From Prochlorococcus marinus str. MIT 0917 (lineage in GTDB: Bacteria > Cyanobacteriota > Cyanobacteriia > PCC-6307 > Cyanobiaceae), in the NCBI RefSeq assembly GCF_027359575.1, contig NZ_CP114784.1, positions 1,673,819-1,737,818 on the forward strand: 64,000 nt of DNA, in the 5' to 3' direction. Below are positions 8,991 through 18,275 of this stretch, one piece after another. The position numbers were made by a program, and so were the translations under genes. Position 1 is the first letter of the stretch. Each line of letters begins with the position of its first letter. The notes beneath the pieces are model-generated. The model saw nothing but the letters and a program-made list of their open reading frames with translations, searched no databases and had not been told where the DNA came from.

Positions 8991-11144
8991 ATGGTTTCCA
9001 GTGGATTGAATAACAACAATATGTCTTCGGCTTCAAAAGACACTGCTGTTATGGATAGAGCTAATCGTTCTTTCCCTTTGGCTGCAATTACAGGCCATGG
9101 AACTTTAAAGCTTGCTTTAATGCTTGCTGCAGTCGATCCAGGTTTGGGAGGAGTAATAATTGCTGGTGGTCGTGGTACTGGTAAATCTGTTTTGGCTAGA
9201 GGTTTACATGCCCTTCTCCCTCCGATTGAAATAATTGATTTAGAAAAATTAGCTAACAATGAAGGTGATAATGATTCATTGATTTATCCAGCAGGTAGGA
9301 ATTTAGATCCTTCTTTTTCAGGCGAGTGGGATGATTTGACTAAAAAGCTATTCACAAAAAACATAGGAAGTCTTGAGAATATTGATGACTTAGAAAATAT
9401 CCCTAAGAAAGTTGTTTCCGCCCCTTTTATTCAGGTTCCCCTAGGAGTAACAGAGGATAGGCTTGTTGGTGCTGTTGATGTTGCTGCTTCACTATCAAGT
9501 GGAGCGCCGGTTTTTCAGCCAGGATTACTAGCTGAAGCTCATAGAGGAGTTTTGTACATAGACGAATTGAATTTGTTGGATGATGGAATTGTTAATCTTC
9601 TTTTGGCTTCAGTAGGGGCAGGTGAAAATAGAGTCGAACGAGAAGGCTTGAGCCTCAGTCACCCATGCCGTCCTTTATTGATTGCTACTTATAACCCTGA
9701 AGAGGGGGCATTGAGGGATCACCTTTTAGACAGATTTGCAATTGTGTTGTCTGCTGATCAATTAATTACAAATGAGCAAAGAGTTGAAATAACCCAAGCT
9801 GCCATTTCTCATGGTCAATCAAGTGAAGCTTTTTCTAAGAAATGGACAGAAGAAACAGAATCGCTTTCAACGCAATTGCTTTTGGCAAGGCAATGGCTTC
9901 CAGATGTTCAAATTAGTGAGAATCAAATTGAATACTTAGTTCTAGAAGCTATTCGAGGAGGTGTAGAAGGACATAGGTCAGAGTTATATGCAGTAAGAGT
10001 TGCAAAGGCTCATGCTGCTTTATGCGGTAGGGATTCAGTGGACGCTGAAGATTTAAAGGCTGCAGTAAGACTTGTAATTGCTCCCAGGGCTATGCAAATG
10101 CCTTCAGAAGAGGAGATGGAGCCTCCGGCGCCAGAAGATCAGCAGCCTCCCCCTCCGCCTCCTGAAGACTCTGATGAAAATAATGATCAAGAAGAAGATC
10201 AAGAAGAAGATCAGGAAGAGGACCAAGACCAAGAGTCATCACCTCCAATCCCTGAGGAATTTATGCTTGATCCAGAAGCATGTGCTGTTGATCCTGATCT
10301 GTTACTGTTTTCATCCACTAAATCAAAAAGTGGAAATAGCGGAAGTAGGTCAGCTGTTTTAAGTGATAACCGGGGAAGATATGTAAAGCCAATTCTTCCA
10401 AGAGGTCCTGTTAGAAGAATTGCAGTTGATGCAACTTTAAGAGCTGCTGCGCCTTACCAGAAAGCTAGAAGGGAAAGAGAACCTAATAGAAAAGTTATTG
10501 TTGAGGAAGGGGACTTGCGCGCAAAATTACTTCAGCGTAAAGCAGGCGCACTTGTGATCTTCTTGGTTGATGCAAGTGGTTCAATGGCTCTCAATAGAAT
10601 GCAAAGTGCAAAGGGAGCTGTTATTCGTTTGCTAACCGAAGCTTATGAAAATAGAGATGAAGTTTCCCTAATACCTTTCAGAGGAGATCAAGCAGAAGTT
10701 CTGCTTCCTCCAACAAGATCAATCACTGCTGCGAAAAGGCGACTTGAGGCAATGCCATGTGGTGGTGGATCTCCACTTGCTCATGGATTAACTCAAGCTG
10801 CAAGAGTAGGAGCAAATGCTTTGGCAACAGGAGATCTCGGTCAAGTTGTTGTAGTGGCAATTACAGATGGTAGAGGAAACGTTCCATTGAGCACTTCATT
10901 AGGCCAACCAGTTCTTGAAGGAGAGACACCACCTGACTTGAAGCAGGAAGTTCTTGATGTTGCTTCGCGCTATCGAGCGCTTGGTATCAAATTACTTGTT
11001 ATTGATACAGAAAGAAAGTTTATTGCAAGTGGTATGGGTAAAGACTTGGCTGAAGCGTCAGGAGGTAAATATGTTCAATTGCCTAAGGCAAGTGATAAAG
11101 CTATTGCTTCAATAGCAATGGATGCAATTAATAGTGTGACCTAA
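8991..11144 (+). CDS. chlD: Magnesium-protoporphyrin chelatase subunit D
   Basis: ChlD works with ChlI and ChlH to insert Mg2+ into protoporphyrin IX, the first committed step of chlorophyll synthesis. An N-terminal AAA+ domain carries [13 protein letters not shown] and the Walker B-like [13 protein letters not shown] linker rich in Pro and then Glu/Asp lies around residues 375-415. The C-terminal von Willebrand A domain has the MIDAS motif [13 protein letters not shown] and [10 protein letters not shown]. The frame also offers a TTG at 8970 and ATGs at 9021 and 9051; 8991 is chosen as the first ATG upstream of the conserved [11 protein letters not shown] core. The exact start is uncertain. 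Confidence 0.95.
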   Translation: MVSSGLNNNNMSSASKDTAVMDRANRSFPLAAITGHGTLKLALMLAAVDPGLGGVIIAGGRGTGKSVLARGLHALLPPIEIIDLEKLANNEGDNDSLIYPAGRNLDPSFSGEWDDLTKKLFTKNIGSLENIDDLENIPKKVVSAPFIQVPLGVTEDRLVGAVDVAASLSSGAPVFQPGLLAEAHRGVLYIDELNLLDDGIVNLLLASVGAGENRVEREGLSLSHPCRPLLIATYNPEEGALRDHLLDRFAIVLSADQLITNEQRVEITQAAISHGQSSEAFSKKWTEETESLSTQLLLARQWLPDVQISENQIEYLVLEAIRGGVEGHRSELYAVRVAKAHAALCGRDSVDAEDLKAAVRLVIAPRAMQMPSEEEMEPPAPEDQQPPPPPPEDSDENNDQEEDQEEDQEEDQDQESSPPIPEEFMLDPEACAVDPDLLLFSSTKSKSGNSGSRSAVLSDNRGRYVKPILPRGPVRRIAVDATLRAAAPYQKARREREPNRKVIVEEGDLRAKLLQRKAGALVIFLVDASGSMALNRMQSAKGAVIRLLTEAYENRDEVSLIPFRGDQAEVLLPPTRSITAAKRRLEAMPCGGGSPLAHGLTQAARVGANALATGDLGQVVVVAITDGRGNVPLSTSLGQPVLEGETPPDLKQEVLDVASRYRALGIKLLVIDTERKFIASGMGKDLAEASGGKYVQLPKASDKAIASIAMDAINSVT

Positions 11145-11157
11145 AACTGTTTGTTTT

Positions 11158-12003
11158 TTAAGGATATATATCATCGAATAATTTACTCAGGCCTATAGTC
11201 ACTCTTTTTAGAGCATCTAACAGTTCTTTGTCTTCCATAATATTCCCCATGTCTGAGCTCATTTGGTCTATTTTCTTTGTAAGTGAACTAGATGTTGAGG
11301 CAAGTTCCTGAATGTCTTTTAGAGTCTTAGGATTGTCGAGGCTTTCAAGAATATTATTTAAATGAATAGAAGCTTTTGTTAATTCAGAAATTATAGGTTT
11401 TGCTCTTAGAAGTTCTGATTTAGATAATAAGACAAGTTCATCAAGATTGGCTTGAGTTCTATCAAACTGTTGAATAGATTCTGATACTTTATTTACTATT
11501 GCTTGTCTATCTGCTTCGTCAATAATTCCATTTATACCCTCTGTCAAGCCAGATATGCTAACCATTTCTACACCTTTAATCTTATCTCCACTACATAAGA
11601 TTTTTTTATTGGGACAATCTTTTTTGACTGTAATTACTTCGTTACTATTGAATGATTTGCCTAATGAGACTAGCGATAATTGAGCATCTCCTCCAAGCAT
11701 AGAGCTTGTAACTATTTTTGCAATTACAGGTTTTGGTAAAATTAGATTATCATTGTTTAATTTGATTTTAGTTTCAACAGTGTTTGGGGTGAAATTTATC
11801 TTTTGAACAGAGCCAACAATGATTCCCCGATAAGTTACCGGAGACATCTTCGCAAGACCACTTGCATCTTTGAAGCTTGCAGATACCTCCCAGGTTTTAG
11901 ACCCTAAACGAAAATCTCTTAACCAAAGCATTGCTCCTGAAAAGATAATTAATCCACCTAATAGTGAAAATCCAACAAACGCATCTCGTAAACTTCTACG
12001 CAT
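11158..12003 (-). CDS. MlaD/MCE-domain lipid transport protein
   Basis: The 281-residue protein has one N-terminal transmembrane segment (GFSLLGGLIIFSGAMLWL) followed by an MCE domain (ASFKDASGLAKMSPVTYRGI). The domain forms periplasmic hexamers that pass lipids between membranes, as in MlaD or chloroplast TGD2. The C-terminal half is helical and Leu/Ser-rich, probably a coiled coil. The ABC ATPase lies immediately upstream on the same strand, 4 bases away, forming the ATPase and substrate-binding part of an Mla-type importer. The permease (MlaE/TGD1) is not in this window. Confidence 0.88.
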   Translation of the reverse strand: MRRSLRDAFVGFSLLGGLIIFSGAMLWLRDFRLGSKTWEVSASFKDASGLAKMSPVTYRGIIVGSVQKINFTPNTVETKIKLNNDNLILPKPVIAKIVTSSMLGGDAQLSLVSLGKSFNSNEVITVKKDCPNKKILCSGDKIKGVEMVSISGLTEGINGIIDEADRQAIVNKVSESIQQFDRTQANLDELVLLSKSELLRAKPIISELTKASIHLNNILESLDNPKTLKDIQELASTSSSLTKKIDQMSSDMGNIMEDKELLDALKRVTIGLSKLFDDIYP

Positions 12004-12007
12004 AAAT

Positions 12008-12793
12008 TTATAAGTCCTCAGGTTGCATTGGTCCTTGAAGATTACCTGTGCGAAATTGTTTTACATAGGAATTCTCACTTTGTTTAAATTGATCTATAGA
12101 TCCATCCCATTTAAACTTTCCATCGTAAAGCAAGATAACTCTATTAGCTGTTCGTTCAATTGTACTGGAAACGTGACTTACAACGATTGAAGAGCCTTCC
12201 GCTGCATCGGTTGTCTTAATAATTAGATCTTCAATACGAGTGCTAGCTATTGGATCTAAACCAGCAGTTGGCTCGTCATATAGAAGAAGAGGGATAGAGT
12301 CTTTTCCTTTCTTGGAGTTACTAATTAATGCACGAGCAAAACTTACTCTTTTTTGCATTCCTCCACTAAGTTGATTTGGAAATTTGTCTGCTACATCATA
12401 TAAGCCTACTTTCTGTAAACAATTTATGACTTTTTTATTGATAATTTCTTCGGAAAAAAGTTTCTGCTTTTCAAGCAAAAAACCTACATTTTCTCTAACT
12501 GATAATGATGCTAATAATGCTGGGTTTTGAAAAACTAATCTCACGTCGGGAGGGTCGTTTTGATCAAGCCTTAAATAATTTTGCTCTATACCTGATATTT
12601 GCAGACTTCCTTTAGAAGGTAATAGCAAGCCAGCTAGTAGGCGAAGTATTGTTGACTTGCCTGCGCCAGACGGACCAACAATTGCCAGTCTCTCTCCCGC
12701 ACGCATGTCAAGATTGACTTCATTGAGAATTTTATTTGATCCCAGTTGAACACTGAGATCTTTCATCAACATTACTTGAGTGTTTTTTGGCAC
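12008..12793 (-). CDS. ABC transporter ATP-binding protein (MlaF/TGD3 type)
   Basis: A 261-residue ABC ATPase. Walker A is GPSGAGKSTILRLLAGLL near residue 39, the Q-loop is VFQNPALLASLSV, the signature is LSGGMQKRVSFARAL and Walker B is LLLYDEPTAGLDP, so it should be catalytically complete. The adjacent MCE-domain gene points to lipid transport between inner and outer membranes or thylakoids rather than solute import. A perfect 11-base inverted repeat lies 22 bases upstream of its start, in the intergenic region shared with the divergent yvcK-like gene. Confidence 0.92.
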   Translation of the reverse strand: MPKNTQVMLMKDLSVQLGSNKILNEVNLDMRAGERLAIVGPSGAGKSTILRLLAGLLLPSKGSLQISGIEQNYLRLDQNDPPDVRLVFQNPALLASLSVRENVGFLLEKQKLFSEEIINKKVINCLQKVGLYDVADKFPNQLSGGMQKRVSFARALISNSKKGKDSIPLLLYDEPTAGLDPIASTRIEDLIIKTTDAAEGSSIVVSHVSSTIERTANRVILLYDGKFKWDGSIDQFKQSENSYVKQFRTGNLQGPMQPEDL

Positions 12794-12814
12794 ACTCTCT
12801 CCTAATGTTTGTTT

Positions 12815-12841
12815 ACCTATCTCATTTTGTATGAGATAGGT
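12815..12841. promoter_or_regulatory. Perfect inverted repeat in the divergent ABC/yvcK intergenic region
   Basis: Two 11-base arms (acctatctcat and its exact complement) are separated by 5 bases. The element lies between two divergently starting genes. It has no long T run, so it is less like a terminator and more like an operator or an mRNA 5' hairpin. The function is inferred from position only. Confidence 0.45.
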
Positions 12842-12911
12842 GAATTGGGAAGTTTAAGTAGTGTTTATATGAATTAATTATTTAGGTCTGTTTGTTGAAA
12901 TCTTATCTAAT

Positions 12912-14318
12912 TTGAATCCATTGAACAAAAGAAGGAAAAGAAAATCAAGAAGATCTACTTTGCGAAAAAGTTTTTTCGCTAGTTTGTCTTTTCATCTTTA
13001 CTCACGCTTTAAAAGAGGCATTAGATGGCTTTTGCCAGGCCTAGTAGTCAAAAGGTGGATGATGACATCAGGATTGGGTTTATTAATTGCTTTGATTGGA
13101 GCCTCAATTTGGGCTGATTTACGTCCAATTTATTGGGTGGTTGAAATACTTTTTTGGTTTTTAGGATTCATTACCACTTTTGTACCTAGAAATATTTCTG
13201 GACCAATAGTTTTTTTGATAGGGATATCTCTTTTGGTTTGGGGGCAAGGAAGAAGTTTTGAATCTATTAGGCAAGCCTTAGGTTCCAAAAAAGATACTTT
13301 TTTAGTTGATGCATTAAGAGCTAAGCAAAAATTAAATAGAGGTCCGAATATTGTTGCGATTGGAGGTGGTACAGGATTATCATCATTATTAAAAGGCTTA
13401 AAAAGATATAGCAGTCGAATAACAGCAATAGTTACTGTTGCAGATGATGGAGGAAGTAGTGGAGTGCTCAGAAGAGAACTGGGTGTCCAGCCTCCAGGAG
13501 ACATAAGAAATTGTTTGGCAGCTTTAGCAACAGAAGAGCCACTAATAAAAGGGCTTTTTCAATATCGCTTCCCTTCAGGAAGTGGACTTGAGGGACATAG
13601 CTTTGGAAACCTTTTCCTTTCGGCTTTAACGGCAATAACTGGAAGCTTAGAGACAGCAATCACGGCATCAAGCAGGGTTCTTGCTGTTCAGGGTCAAGTT
13701 GTACCAGCTACAAATGTAGATGTCCGGTTATGGGCCGAACTTGAGAATGGTGATCGAATAGATGGAGAATCAGCTATTGGTAATGCGCGCTTACCAATAA
13801 TTAGAATCGGTTGTTATCCTTCTCGACCTCCAGCTTTGCCAAGAGCACTGGAAGCAATAAGAAATGCTGAAATTATTTTGATAGGGCCAGGAAGCCTATA
13901 CACTTCAATTCTTCCAAACCTACTTGTTCCTGAAATAGTCGAAGCTATAGAGAGGAGCAAAGCTCCAAAGCTATATATATGTAATTTAATGACTCAACCA
14001 GGTGAAACTGATGGACTTGACGTTACTGGTCATGTGAGGGCTATAGAAGCGCAACTGGCCTCTAGAGGAATTACTAGGAAAATATTTAGTTCAATACTTG
14101 CTCAAGATGAATTAGAACCCTCCCCATTGGTTGATTATTACAAATCAAAAGGGGCTGAACCCGTCAAATGCAACAAGGTTGATCTTTTGTCTAGAGGTTA
14201 TAAGGTTTATTTAGCTTCTCTTCAGGGCTCAAAGGCTACTCCGACTTTGAGGCATGATCCTAGGAGTCTAGCTTTAGCAATAATGAGATTTTATAGAAGA
14301 TACAAAAAAGGTAAATAA
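12912..14318 (+). CDS. YvcK/CofD-like protein with N-terminal membrane segments
   Basis: The 468-residue product has a basic N-terminus, then hydrophobic segments around residues 40-110 (for example LGLLIALIGASIWADL and IVFLIGISLLVWGQG). A UPF0052/CofD-like domain follows, beginning with VAIGGGTGLSSLLKGLK and containing TVADDGGSSGVLRRE and PPGDIRNCLAALA. Bacterial YvcK proteins bind UDP-sugars and affect cell wall synthesis and growth on gluconeogenic carbon. The membrane-anchored form is common in cyanobacteria. The start is a TTG at 12912; the next in-frame ATGs lie within the first membrane region, so TTG is favoured. Confidence 0.88.
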   Translation: MNPLNKRRKRKSRRSTLRKSFFASLSFHLYSRFKRGIRWLLPGLVVKRWMMTSGLGLLIALIGASIWADLRPIYWVVEILFWFLGFITTFVPRNISGPIVFLIGISLLVWGQGRSFESIRQALGSKKDTFLVDALRAKQKLNRGPNIVAIGGGTGLSSLLKGLKRYSSRITAIVTVADDGGSSGVLRRELGVQPPGDIRNCLAALATEEPLIKGLFQYRFPSGSGLEGHSFGNLFLSALTAITGSLETAITASSRVLAVQGQVVPATNVDVRLWAELENGDRIDGESAIGNARLPIIRIGCYPSRPPALPRALEAIRNAEIILIGPGSLYTSILPNLLVPEIVEAIERSKAPKLYICNLMTQPGETDGLDVTGHVRAIEAQLASRGITRKIFSSILAQDELEPSPLVDYYKSKGAEPVKCNKVDLLSRGYKVYLASLQGSKATPTLRHDPRSLALAIMRFYRRYKKGK

Positions 14319-14320
14319 AT

Positions 14321-14842
14321 TCAGTATGCATCCTGCATTTCATAAAAATCTGGCTGAACATAGTCTTTCCTAAGTGGCCATCCTTTCCAGTCTTCAGGCA
14401 TTAAAAGTCTTTTAGGATGAGGGTGGCCTGTAAAGTTAACACCATACATATCGAATGTTTCTCTTTCTTGCCAATCTGCTCCTCTAAAAAGACTGTATAA
14501 ACTAGGAACATTTAAGTCTCCATCTCTATCCAGGAATACTTTTAATCTTACTTCGCGAGGAGAAAAATCTTTCTTAAATTCATTCATTTCTATTAAATTA
14601 TAAAAACAAACAATATTTAAACCAGGACCTTCATCGTATCCACCTTGGCATTGAAGATAGTTAAATCCATCATTTTTTAACGCTTCAACTACTGATAAAA
14701 TATTTTTTGGAGTGATTTTTATTACTTCAACTCCTAAGTGGTCATCTTGGAGAGGAATGTTTTCAAATCCATTTTTAGATAGCCAATCGCTTATTGGACC
14801 TGAGATTTTTTCTTCGACTACAATTTCAGATTCATTTGTCAT
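14321..14842 (-). CDS. ndhJ: NAD(P)H-quinone oxidoreductase subunit J
   Basis: NdhJ is the NuoC-like 30-kDa subunit in the peripheral arm of NDH-1, which serves respiration, cyclic electron flow and CO2 uptake in thylakoids. The 173-residue protein contains the family signature [18 protein letters not shown] followed by [20 protein letters not shown]. It is the last gene of ndhC-ndhK-ndhJ, the order conserved in cyanobacteria and chloroplasts, 18 bases after ndhK. It ends 2 bases from the stop of the convergent yvcK-like gene. Confidence 0.97.
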   Translation of the reverse strand: MTNESEIVVEEKISGPISDWLSKNGFENIPLQDDHLGVEVIKITPKNILSVVEALKNDGFNYLQCQGGYDEGPGLNIVCFYNLIEMNEFKKDFSPREVRLKVFLDRDGDLNVPSLYSLFRGADWQERETFDMYGVNFTGHPHPKRLLMPEDWKGWPLRKDYVQPDFYEMQDAY

Positions 14843-14860
14843 TTTTTTAATAGGAGATGC

Positions 14861-15610
14861 TTAATTACTTGAAAGTTGTTCAGATATTTTTTGAACCTCT
14901 TTTAAAGATTGATCAAATTCTTCAGATAAGGAAGGATTTAATGCAATTAGTTGGGATTTTGCGTTTAGATATTTACCATTAACTTTTGACTCTGATCTTT
15001 TCATTTTATGAGGAATAGTTAAATAACGATGAGTTTGAGTCATTTTTGATCTCTCAGAGATTGATTCGTTAGCAACTTTTTTTCTTAATTTGATAACAGC
15101 ATCAAATATTGCTTCTGGTCTTGGAGGACATCCAGGAAGGTAAAGGTCAACTGGTATTAATTTGTCAACACCTCTAACTGCCGTGGTTGAATCGGCGCTG
15201 AACATGCCACCAGTAATAGTGCAAGCCCCCATAGCTATTACATATTTTGGATCTGGCATTTGCTCATAAAGTCTTACAAGAGCTGGTGCCATTTTCATTG
15301 TGACCGTACCTGCCACTATCAATAAATCTGCTTGTCTAGGAGAACTTCGTGGTACTAATCCAAATCTATCAAAATCAAATCGCGAACCGATTAGAGCAGC
15401 AAATTCAATAAAACAACAAGCAGTTCCATAAAGAAGAGGCCATAAACTGCTTAATCTTGCCCAGTTGTGAAGATCTTCAAGGCTCGTGAGGATTATATTT
15501 TCGCTTAAATCATTAGTTACTTTTGGAGTCCCAACAGGGCCACATGAAGATTCTCTGAGATTTCTTACGGCTTCAGAGGAGGGAGATTTATTCAAGGGAT
15601 TTAACTCCAT
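14861..15610 (-). CDS. ndhK: NAD(P)H-quinone oxidoreductase subunit K
   Basis: NdhK (NuoB/PSST homologue) holds iron-sulfur cluster N2, the last electron carrier before plastoquinone. The four cluster cysteines are visible as Cys65-Cys66 ([11 protein letters not shown]), Cys130 (MGACTITGG) and Cys161 ([11 protein letters not shown]). At 249 residues it is of usual length, with a hydrophilic C-terminal tail. Its start overlaps the ndhC stop by 10 bases, so the two are translationally coupled. Confidence 0.98.
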   Translation of the reverse strand: MELNPLNKSPSSEAVRNLRESSCGPVGTPKVTNDLSENIILTSLEDLHNWARLSSLWPLLYGTACCFIEFAALIGSRFDFDRFGLVPRSSPRQADLLIVAGTVTMKMAPALVRLYEQMPDPKYVIAMGACTITGGMFSADSTTAVRGVDKLIPVDLYLPGCPPRPEAIFDAVIKLRKKVANESISERSKMTQTHRYLTIPHKMKRSESKVNGKYLNAKSQLIALNPSLSEEFDQSLKEVQKISEQLSSN

Positions 15611-15963
15611 TCAAGGGCACCTTTTCTCCATGCATATGCTAATGCCACAACCAATATTGTGATAAAAACAAGTGCTTCTATAAATGCTAATAACCCAAGT
15701 TTGTGAAATGCAACTGCCCATGGGTAAAGGAACACCGTCTCGACATCAAAGATAACGAAAACAAGTGCAAACATGTAGTAACGAATATTAAATTGGATCC
15801 ATGCTCCTCCAATGGGTTCCATTCCAGATTCATATGTAAGCTGCCTTTCTCCTGCTTTGCTTTTAGGAGAAATTAACTTATTTGTTGTGAGAGCAAGAAT
15901 GGGAACTGCTCCGGAAATAAGAAGAAATCCTAAAAAATACTCATAACCCTGAAGGGAAAACAT
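15601..15963 (-). CDS. ndhC: NAD(P)H-quinone oxidoreductase subunit 3
   Basis: NdhC (NuoA homologue) is a small membrane subunit with three transmembrane helices near the quinone channel of NDH-1. The 120-residue protein shows the loop [18 protein letters not shown] and the second helix [20 protein letters not shown], which carries the conserved acidic residues. It is the first gene of ndhCKJ. The start is about 60 bases from the divergent rubredoxin gene. Confidence 0.98.
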   Translation of the reverse strand: MFSLQGYEYFLGFLLISGAVPILALTTNKLISPKSKAGERQLTYESGMEPIGGAWIQFNIRYYMFALVFVIFDVETVFLYPWAVAFHKLGLLAFIEALVFITILVVALAYAWRKGALEWS

Positions 15964-16047
15964 GAATGAATTACTGATTTCAATATCAGTCTGACAGTCA
16001 TTTTCTAGATTAGTGCCATAGAGTTGTTCTGTGTGAAGGTGAAAACT

Positions 16048-16473
16048 GTGAGTGAAGACATCAAAACAAAATCAAATCCTTTGGGAAATTCGAATTCTGA
16101 TGAAAAACAGAATCAAGTGATTTCAATGGAACTAGAAAACTCAACCGAGGAGTTTGATCCAAGATTAAATCGCTTCGAGTGTATGAGTTGTGGTTTTATT
16201 TATGATCCTGATGAGGGTATAAAAAAGCTAAATATTGAACCAGGGACGGCATTCTTGGATATAGATAGAGAGAAGTTTAGATGTCCAGTCTGTCGAGTAG
16301 GATTTGGTGGATATAAGGATATTGGACCTAAATCAAAGCCTAGTGGATTTGAAGAAAACCTTACTTATGGCTTTGGATTTAATAAACTGCCTTCAGGCCA
16401 GAAAAACGTTCTTATTTTTGGAAGCCTGGCTTTAGCCGCTGCCTGTTTTCTCTCTCTTTATTCTTTGAAATGA
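16048..16473 (+). CDS. Membrane-anchored rubredoxin (RubA type)
   Basis: The protein has a variable N-terminal stretch, a rubredoxin domain with the two iron-binding cysteine pairs ([14 protein letters not shown] and [11 protein letters not shown]), and a C-terminal transmembrane helix ([20 protein letters not shown]). In cyanobacteria and plants this RubA/RBD1 type is required for photosystem assembly. The next gene overlaps it by 4 bases and is the PSII assembly factor ycf48, followed by psbE, the conserved order. GTG at 16048 is the preferred start; the frame could open at a TTG at 16024. Confidence 0.93.
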   Translation: MSEDIKTKSNPLGNSNSDEKQNQVISMELENSTEEFDPRLNRFECMSCGFIYDPDEGIKKLNIEPGTAFLDIDREKFRCPVCRVGFGGYKDIGPKSKPSGFEENLTYGFGFNKLPSGQKNVLIFGSLALAAACFLSLYSLK

Positions 16474-17486
16474 AACGTCTGCTTTCAAATGTCATTAATT
16501 TGACCCTTGTCTTAATAGTCGGAGTAGCTCTTAGTGGTTGTACTGTTAGCAATGCTTCCATTGGTTCATCTAGCCCTTGGTCACTAATCGATCTCGATAC
16601 TGAGGCAAATCCACTTGATGTTGACTTCGTCGATGACAAAAATGGGTTTTTAGTTGGCACCAACAGGTTGATTCTTGAGACAAATGATGCGGGAATTACC
16701 TGGAAAGAAAGAAATTTAGATATTCCAAGCGAAGGCAACTTTCGTTTGATAAGTATTGATTTTAAAGGCCAAGAAGGTTGGATTGCAGGACAACCAGGAT
16801 TGATTCTTCACACAACTGATGGAGGGAAAAATTGGACTCGTCTCGATTTGGGAAATAAGTTGCCAGGAGATCCATATTTGATAACAACAATTGATACTGA
16901 TTCTGCTGAGTTAGCAACTACTGCTGGAGCAATTTATAAAACAACAGATGCTGGTACAAATTGGGAAGCAATAGTTGTTGATACCTCAGGCTCTGGAGGT
17001 ATTAGAGAATTAAGACGTACAAATAATGGTGGCTATATAAGTGTTAGTAGCCTTGGTAACTTCTTCTCGCTTCTAATTCCAGGAGAGGAGTCATGGGAGC
17101 CTCATCAAAGAGCAAGTAGTAAGAGAGTTCAAAGCGTTGGTGAACAGCCAAATGGCGATTTATGGATGCTTTCAAGAGGAGCTGAAATCAGATTTAATGC
17201 AGACCCTGATGATGTTGACTCCTGGTCAAAGCCAATAATCCCAATCGTCAACGGTTATAACTATCAAGATCTTGTTTGGGATCCATCTAAATCGATTTGG
17301 GCAGCGGGTGGAAATGGAACATTGTTAGTAAGCAACGATAATGGAAAAACTTGGGGAAAAGACCCAGTTGGTGAATCTGTTCCAACAAATTTCATCAGAA
17401 TTTTATTTGTGGACGATTCTAATAGTGACAGTCCAAAGGGATTTGTTTTCGGAGAAAGGGGCAATTTACTGCGATGGCAGGGTTGA
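16470..17486 (+). CDS. ycf48: Photosystem II assembly factor Ycf48 (HCF136 homologue)
   Basis: Ycf48 binds newly made D1 and assists PSII reaction centre assembly at the lumenal side. The 338-residue protein begins with a lipoprotein signal (LTLVLIVGVALSGCTVSNAS), with Cys as the acylation site. Several beta-propeller blades follow with recurring motifs such as TNDAGITWKER, TDGGKNWTRLD, TDAGTNWEAI and SNDNGKTWGKD. It overlaps the rubredoxin gene by 4 bases and precedes psbE by about 107 bases, placing two assembly factors beside the cytochrome b559 gene. Confidence 0.96.
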   Translation: MKRLLSNVINLTLVLIVGVALSGCTVSNASIGSSSPWSLIDLDTEANPLDVDFVDDKNGFLVGTNRLILETNDAGITWKERNLDIPSEGNFRLISIDFKGQEGWIAGQPGLILHTTDGGKNWTRLDLGNKLPGDPYLITTIDTDSAELATTAGAIYKTTDAGTNWEAIVVDTSGSGGIRELRRTNNGGYISVSSLGNFFSLLIPGEESWEPHQRASSKRVQSVGEQPNGDLWMLSRGAEIRFNADPDDVDSWSKPIIPIVNGYNYQDLVWDPSKSIWAAGGNGTLLVSNDNGKTWGKDPVGESVPTNFIRILFVDDSNSDSPKGFVFGERGNLLRWQG

Positions 17487-17593
17487 AATCATAAATTTTT
17501 GATGATTTCCATAACTCTGTGTAACCACCTTGCAACAGAGCCCCATTCTTTTGATTTCGCTTGATAAGATCACTGAGCTGATTAAGTGAGGCT

Positions 17594-17842
17594 ATGGCTG
17601 CCGGCTCTACCGGGGAACGCCCGTTTTTTGAGATCATTACTAGTGTCCGCTATTGGATTATCCATGCGGTTGCACTTCCTGCGATCTTCGTGGCAGGATT
17701 TTTATTTGTGTCTTCTGGGCTTGCCTACGACGCTTTTGGAACTCCTAGACCAGATACGTATTTTCAGGCTGGAGAAAGCAAAGCTCCTGTTGTTGTTCAG
17801 CGCTTTGATTCCAAGGCTGAACTTGACACGCGTCTGAAATAA
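17594..17842 (+). CDS. psbE: Cytochrome b559 alpha subunit
   Basis: PsbE is the alpha chain of cytochrome b559 in the PSII reaction centre. The 82-residue protein is full length, with one transmembrane helix. The heme-ligating His is in [20 protein letters not shown]. The lumenal tail contains [11 protein letters not shown]. The next gene downstream is psbL, only 29 bases after the stop. The psbF gene normally found between them is absent, so no partner for the second heme ligand is encoded here. Confidence 0.98.
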
Positions 17843-17871
17843 ACAAATTTCATCTGATTGCTTTATTATCC

Positions 17872-17991
17872 ATGCAAGTCAATCCAAATCCAAATAAAGT
17901 TCCGGTTGAATTAAACCGAACAAGTCTTTATCTTGGACTCTTACTTGTTTTTGTAATGGGAATTCTTTTTTCCAGTTACTTCTTTAACTAA
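17872..17991 (+). CDS. psbL: Photosystem II protein L
   Basis: A 39-residue single-helix PSII subunit at the monomer interface, needed for forward electron flow to QA and plastoquinone. The N-terminus [20 protein letters not shown] and the tail ILFSSYFFN are diagnostic. It starts 29 bases after the psbE stop and is followed after 11 bases by psbJ. Confidence 0.97.
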
Positions 17992-18002
17992 ATCTCTTTA
18001 TC

Positions 18003-18200
18003 ATGAGCAAATTAAAAGGACCTGATGGACGAGCAGGAGATCGTCTGCCAAATGGTATGCCTGCAGTCTCCTGGGAAAGACGTTGGACAGAGGGAGCACT
18101 TCCTTTGTGGTTAGTAGCTACTGCAGGTGGAACAGCTGTTATTTTTGTTCTTGGTATTTTCTTCTACGGTTCATACACTGGTATTGGTAACGCTGGTTAA
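18003..18200 (+). CDS. psbJ: Photosystem II protein J
   Basis: A 65-residue PSII subunit with one transmembrane helix ([20 protein letters not shown]) ending [10 protein letters not shown], the conserved C-terminus. PsbJ affects QA/QB electron transfer and PSII assembly. It is the last gene of the psbE-psbL-psbJ group and is followed by a strong hairpin with a T run at 18238-18275. Confidence 0.97.
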   Translation: MSKLKGPDGRAGDRLPNGMPAVSWERRWTEGALPLWLVATAGGTAVIFVLGIFFYGSYTGIGNAG

Positions 18201-18237
18201 TTTTAACTAGAAAAATACTATTTATTTGAAATAACTA

Positions 18238-18275
18238 AAAAAACCAACTTACATTTAATGTGAGTTGGTTTTTTT
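18238..18275. terminator. Bidirectional intrinsic terminator between psbJ and mtnP
   Basis: Two 18-base arms pair with one mismatch or wobble around a single central base. A run of A on the left and of T on the right would stop transcription from either side. It abuts the mtnP stop codon. Confidence 0.85.

Noticed and set aside
10078-10362. Lys/Ile-rich plus-strand ORF inside chlD
   Set aside because: It is an out-of-frame shadow of the Glu/Asp-rich and Pro-rich linker of ChlD.
16412-16738. Minus-strand ORF across the rubredoxin-ycf48 junction
   Set aside because: Both plus-strand genes here are well conserved; the minus frame has no family resemblance.
17485-17509. Weak hairpin after ycf48, considered as a terminator
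   Set aside because: The stem is only 8 A/T-rich bases and no T run follows; psbE probably has its own promoter in the next 80 bases.
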